Part shown: positions 7,982-10,688 of the stretch, piece after piece
Numbering within the stretch: position 1 is the first letter of the stretch
Layout of the letters: each line of letters begins with the position of its first letter
Assembly (NCBI GenBank): GCA_965371445.1
Contig: CBDUYN010000262.1
Span: 1 to 10,688 of the forward strand
Origin: DASWIG01 sp965371445
Lineage (GTDB): Bacteria > Acidobacteriota > Thermoanaerobaculia > Multivoradales > J023
Direction: 5' to 3'
DNA: 10,688 bases
Translations under genes and position numbers: made by a program
Notes under the pieces: generated by a model
The model's database searches: none
What the model saw: only the letters and a program-made list of their open reading frames with translations
What the model was told of the DNA's origin: nothing

Positions 7982-9478
7982 ATGAACGAGTGGATGTCCG
8001 GGTCGATTCTGGCACTCTACTACCTGGTCCTGGGAGTTCTGGCTCTCTATGGGCTACACCGGATGGCACTGGTCCGGACCTTTTACCGGACCCGCAAGCA
8101 CGCGCCCACGGAGCCCGCGGAGCCGGCCGAGTGGCCGGTCGTGACCGTGCAGCTGCCGATATTCAACGAGAGATACGTGGCCGAACGCCTGGTCGCGGCG
8201 GTCTGCGACCTAGACTACCCCCGCGATCGCCTGGAAATCCAGGTGCTCGACGACTCGACCGACGACACCCGCGAGATCGTTGCCCACCAGGTGGCGAGGC
8301 TCCGCGAAGCGGGCCACGACGTCAATCACCTGCACCGCGAGGATCGCGTCGGCTTCAAGGCCGGAGCCCTCGAAGCGGGCCTGGAGGTGGCGCGTGGCGA
8401 GCTTATCGCCGTCTTCGACGCCGACTTCGTCCCCCAACGCGATTTCCTACGTCGCACCGTCCCCCATTTCGCCGATCCCGGCGTCGGCATGGTGCAGGCG
8501 CGCTGGGGACATCTGAACCGCGACTACTCGATCCTGACCCGAGTGCAGGCGATTCTCCTTGACGGGCATTTCGTCGTCGAGCACGCGGCCCGCGCCCGCG
8601 GCGGCATGTGCTTTAACTTCAACGGCACCGCCGGCATCTGGCGTCGCCGGGCGATCGACGACGCCGGCGGCTGGGAGCACGACACCCTGACCGAAGACCT
8701 CGACCTCTCCTACCGGGCTCAGCTCGCGGGCTGGCGCTTCCTCTTCCTGTCCGACGTCGTCGCCCCTGCCGAGCTTCCGGCCGAGGTCAACGCCTACAAG
8801 AGCCAGCAGCACCGCTGGGCCAAGGGCTCGATCCAGACCTGCCGCAAGCTCCTCGGCCGGGTGCTCGCCGCCCCGATCCCGCTGCGCGCCAAAGTCGAGG
8901 CGACGATCCACCTGACGAACAACGCCGCCTACCCCCTGATGCTCGCCCTGTCGCTTCTCATCTTCCCGGCCATGGTGGCGCGCCGCGGCGAGGCGGAGTG
9001 GATGCTCCTCGCTTTCGACCTGCCGGTCTTCCTCGCCGCGACGGTCTCGGTGGTGGTCTTTTTCCTCGTCTCCCAGGCCGCCGCCGGACGCTCCGCCTGG
9101 CGGGCGCTTCTCTGGATGCCGCCCTTGATGGGGCTCGGCATGGGGCTCGCGGTCAACAACTCGCGGGCGGTCCTCTCCGGGCTCTTTCGCGACGGCGGAG
9201 TCTTCTACCGGACGCCGAAGTTCCGGATCGAGGGCCGGGGAGGCGACTGGAGCGGCAAGAGCTACCTGCTGTCGAAAGGCCTGTCGTTTTATGTCGAGGG
9301 CTTTCTGGCGCTCTACTTCGTCGGATGTTTCGCGGCGGCGGTCCATCTCGAGATGTGGCTTTCGATGCCGTTCCTCTATCTCTTCCTCCACGGCTACGTC
9401 CACATGTTCCTGCTGGGTCTCGTGCCGCGTCTCGGACGGTGGCGGCGGATGGAGGTCTCGGAGGCCCTGGCGGGATAA
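7982..9478 (+). CDS. Membrane GT2 glycosyltransferase, cellulose-synthase/CslA-like
   Basis: A 498-residue processive-type family 2 glycosyltransferase. There is one N-terminal membrane helix (~8-25), a cytoplasmic catalytic domain (~50-290) and four or five C-terminal helices. Catalytic motifs are DDSTDD (90-95), DAD (146-148, metal/UDP-sugar binding), TED (237-239, general base) and QQHRW (275-279, the Q-x-x-RW box), all intact. The pattern fits CESA/CslA-like beta-glycan synthases (glucan or mannan); the product cannot be assigned, and no PilZ domain or BcsB-like gene is visible. The start at ATG 7982 follows AAGGAG (7965-7970) at 11 bases; ATG 7994 is an alternative. It diverges from the GT-C gene with 41 bp between start codons. 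Confidence 0.93.
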   Translation: MNEWMSGSILALYYLVLGVLALYGLHRMALVRTFYRTRKHAPTEPAEPAEWPVVTVQLPIFNERYVAERLVAAVCDLDYPRDRLEIQVLDDSTDDTREIVAHQVARLREAGHDVNHLHREDRVGFKAGALEAGLEVARGELIAVFDADFVPQRDFLRRTVPHFADPGVGMVQARWGHLNRDYSILTRVQAILLDGHFVVEHAARARGGMCFNFNGTAGIWRRRAIDDAGGWEHDTLTEDLDLSYRAQLAGWRFLFLSDVVAPAELPAEVNAYKSQQHRWAKGSIQTCRKLLGRVLAAPIPLRAKVEATIHLTNNAAYPLMLALSLLIFPAMVARRGEAEWMLLAFDLPVFLAATVSVVVFFLVSQAAAGRSAWRALLWMPPLMGLGMGLAVNNSRAVLSGLFRDGGVFYRTPKFRIEGRGGDWSGKSYLLSKGLSFYVEGFLALYFVGCFAAAVHLEMWLSMPFLYLFLHGYVHMFLLGLVPRLGRWRRMEVSEALAG

Positions 9479-9511
9479 ACGGGGACGACGGCCGATCCGA
9501 CTCCCCAGCCG

Positions 9512-9604
9512 TTCTCCAAGCTCCTGGTAGCGAACCGCGGCGAGATCGCGCGGCGCGTGCTGAGGACCGCACGCGGCCCCGGCTACCCGACGGTCGCCGT
9601 CTGC
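9512..9604 (+). pseudogene. N-terminal remnant of a biotin carboxylase (acyl-CoA carboxylase alpha)
   Basis: Thirty-three bases after the GT2 stop, and in the same frame, the sequence reads SKLLVANRGEIARRV, then LRTARGPGYPTVAVC. This is the invariant first beta-alpha-beta of biotin carboxylases (normally MFxKLLVANRGEIAxRV...TVAVYS). No ATG precedes the match: the codons before it are CAG CCG TTC. The homology ends at about 9604, the frame stops at 9638-9640, and no ATP-grasp part follows. The full enzyme needs ~450 residues, so this is a broken relic. Because the N-terminus is retained and the rest is lost, the deletion or insertion occurred on the array side. Confidence 0.82.
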
Positions 9605-9634
9605 AGGACCTCGGGTTCCAGCTCCAGTCGTACC

Positions 9635-9679
9635 ACCTGATTCCGGTCAGGTCCCCTACTTCTAGAGGAAGTGGGGGGC
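9635..9679. other. Two adjacent hairpins after the carboxylase remnant
   Basis: Hairpin one is ACCTGA-TTCCGG-TCAGGT (9635-9652). Hairpin two pairs GTCCCCTACTTC (9651-9662) with GAAGTGGGGGGC (9668-9679), a 12-bp stem with two G-U pairs and a 5-base loop. They share two bases, so they could form only as alternatives at the joint. They may terminate GT2 transcription, though there is no U-tract, or mark the end of a mobile or repeat element. Confidence 0.5.
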
Positions 9680-9731
9680 ACCTAAAGTCGGCATCCGGCG
9701 TCGTTCGTCTCGAATTCGCGACCGAGGACGA

Positions 9732-10186
9732 GCGGCGAACGCTTCGCCCGGCATCCTCGAGAAACCCCCAAACGCGGCGAAGCGTTCTCGCCGGACTGAC
9801 GTAGCGCCCCGGAACGCGGCGAACGCTTCGCCGCGACTTCTGAGATCCCCCGGAGCGCGGCGAACGCTTGGCCGCGAGCTGCCGCGTCTCATCAGAGCGG
9901 CCCGCACGCTTCGCCGCGAAATACCGCACGGAGAAAATCGCGGCGAACGCTTCGGCACGACCTGAGAGAAGCCCCGAAGTCGCGGCCAACGCTTCGCGGG
10001 GCGATGGGTGGATCCCCCAGTCCGCGGAGAAGCATTCTTCGCGCTCTCTGCGATCCCCAATTCCGTGGCGAAGCGTGTACCGTGCTCTTCGAGATCCCCC
10101 ATTCCGTGGCGAAGCGTTCATCGCGCTCTTTGAAATCCCCCATTCCGTGGCGAAGCGTTCGTCGCGCTCTTTGAAATCCCCAATTG
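9732..10186. repeat. 41-42 bp tandem array with a 21-nt palindromic core, eleven units
   Basis: Cores begin at about 9732, then 9773, 9815, 9856, 9898, 9939, 9981, 10023, 10064, 10105 and 10146, spaced 41 or 42 bp (mean 41.5). The best core (9815-9835) is a perfect inverted repeat, CGCGGCGAA and TTCGCCGCG around a CGC loop. Linkers of 20-21 bp share GATCCCC(C)A in about half the units. Units 1-7 are diverged; the last three are close copies and carry the opposite loop sequence, GCG. Weak arms in the last units stay paired through G-U pairs, and the unit at 10023 has an A-T where others have C-G. The period is not divisible by 3 and frames rotate between units, so it is not coding. The stretch 9605-10688 holds no supported gene. 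Confidence 0.93.
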
Positions 10187-10274
10187 GGCGATCCTACGCA
10201 GACTACTGAGCGTGCATCCCGGAACATAGCGTCTCCTGAAGAATTTGTAGGTTTTTCCCTCCGCTTGTTTCGAG

Positions 10275-10288
10275 ATGCCGTAAGGCAT
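10275..10288. other. Short hairpin in the right intergenic region
   Basis: ATGCC-GTAA-GGCAT, a perfect 5-bp stem with a 4-base loop. Function unknown; it could be chance. Confidence 0.3.
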
Positions 10289-10405
10289 TCATCTGGGAGT
10301 CCCCTCAACGCTCTGGGAGAGGGCTTCGCCTCGACTTCGCGGGGGCACCATGTCCAGAGCCGCCGCACCCGTCAAGAAGACCGGAATATTTTGAAACGAC
10401 CCAGG

Positions 10406-10534
10406 GGAAGATTTTGTCGGCTGATCGGCCAAAATGCCCTCTTCCGGACGCGGACCGGGCCGCTCGTGGGGCGCTGCGTCACAAAATCTTCCTCTCCCGA
10501 AGGCCGTCCCACAAAATCTTCCGTTTATTTTGGC
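10406..10534. repeat. ACAAAATCTTCC repeat cluster (two direct, one inverted copy)
   Basis: The 12-mer ACAAAATCTTCC occurs at 10481-10492 and 10511-10522 (30 bp apart), and its exact reverse complement at 10406-10417. A second pair of inverted 8-mers, GCCAAAAT (10428-10435) and ATTTTGGC (10527-10534), lies in matching order. The cluster is AT-rich compared with its surroundings. It is upstream of the gene whose ribosome-binding site ends the window, so operator sites or a degenerate intergenic repeat family are both possible. Confidence 0.7.
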
Positions 10535-10674
10535 AGTCCTACAAGTGAAGTCTGCCGCAAGCTTTTCGACGTCGCCCGGCCGAGGGGATCCCACGAGGGA
10601 CCGCGACGCCGGAGGCACCGGAGGGAGCCCCTGCGGTGACTGGCCCGGTCCGGCGGCGACGCCCGGCCGGGGAA

Positions 10675-10685
10675 GAAAGGAGGTG
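10675..10685 (+). promoter_or_regulatory. Very strong Shine-Dalgarno of a gene starting beyond the window
   Basis: AGAAAGGAGGTGA is fully complementary to the 3' end of a typical 16S rRNA. The window ends three to four bases later, so the start codon should follow within a few bases. No ATG is inside the window. Confidence 0.75.
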
Positions 10686-10688
10686 AAA

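Overview
GC-rich bacterial DNA with dense genes on both strands. The gene set points to a Gram-negative-type bacterium: a secreted ChaN-like protein fused to PDZ, a secreted PD40 beta-propeller, a cellulose-synthase-like GT2, a GT-C sugar transferase and truA. An Acidobacteriota-like (for example Thermoanaerobaculia-like) source is my best guess. It rests on overall gene style only, and no rRNA or marker gene here settles it.

Layout. 1-328 is a tandem array of 41-bp hairpin-forming units that decays into unassigned sequence up to about 452. A minus-strand run follows, read right to left: a ChaN-PDZ protein (3764-2484), a DUF3782-like PD-(D/E)XK protein (2425-1760), a RecF/OLD-like AAA ATPase (1696-599) and the first ~49 codons of a DUF4276 (TOPRIM-like) partner (602-453), cut off on the array side. 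Divergent from chaN, on the plus strand, are a secreted protein made of two copies of one beta-rich domain (3986-4678) and a secreted PD40/TolB-like propeller (4696-5691). A nested inverted-repeat element resembling a REP/BIME (5697-5859) separates these from convergent truA (6663-5896). truA overlaps the end of a GT-C membrane glycosyltransferase gene (7940-6648). That gene diverges, across only 41 bp, from a membrane GT2 glycosyltransferase (7982-9478). Just after the GT2 stop lies an N-terminal scrap of a biotin carboxylase (9512-9604). Paired hairpins and a second array with a 41-42 bp period (9732-10186) come next. The last 500 bases hold a small repeat cluster (ACAAAATCTTCC) and end on a near-perfect Shine-Dalgarno for a gene that starts outside the window.

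How it fits together. The AAA/DUF4276 pair resembles two-gene ATPase-TOPRIM modules linked to defence, but the partner is truncated, so the system is probably dead or altered. The GT-C and GT2 genes probably act together in building a cell-surface or lipid-linked glycan. The two secreted plus-strand proteins look like one small operon.

The most striking structure is the symmetry. Both ends of the gene block carry arrays with a 41-42 bp period built on imperfect palindromes, and in each case the gene running outward into the array keeps its 5' end and has lost its 3' part. In the right array the paired arms show compensatory changes between units, which suggests that the palindrome itself is maintained.
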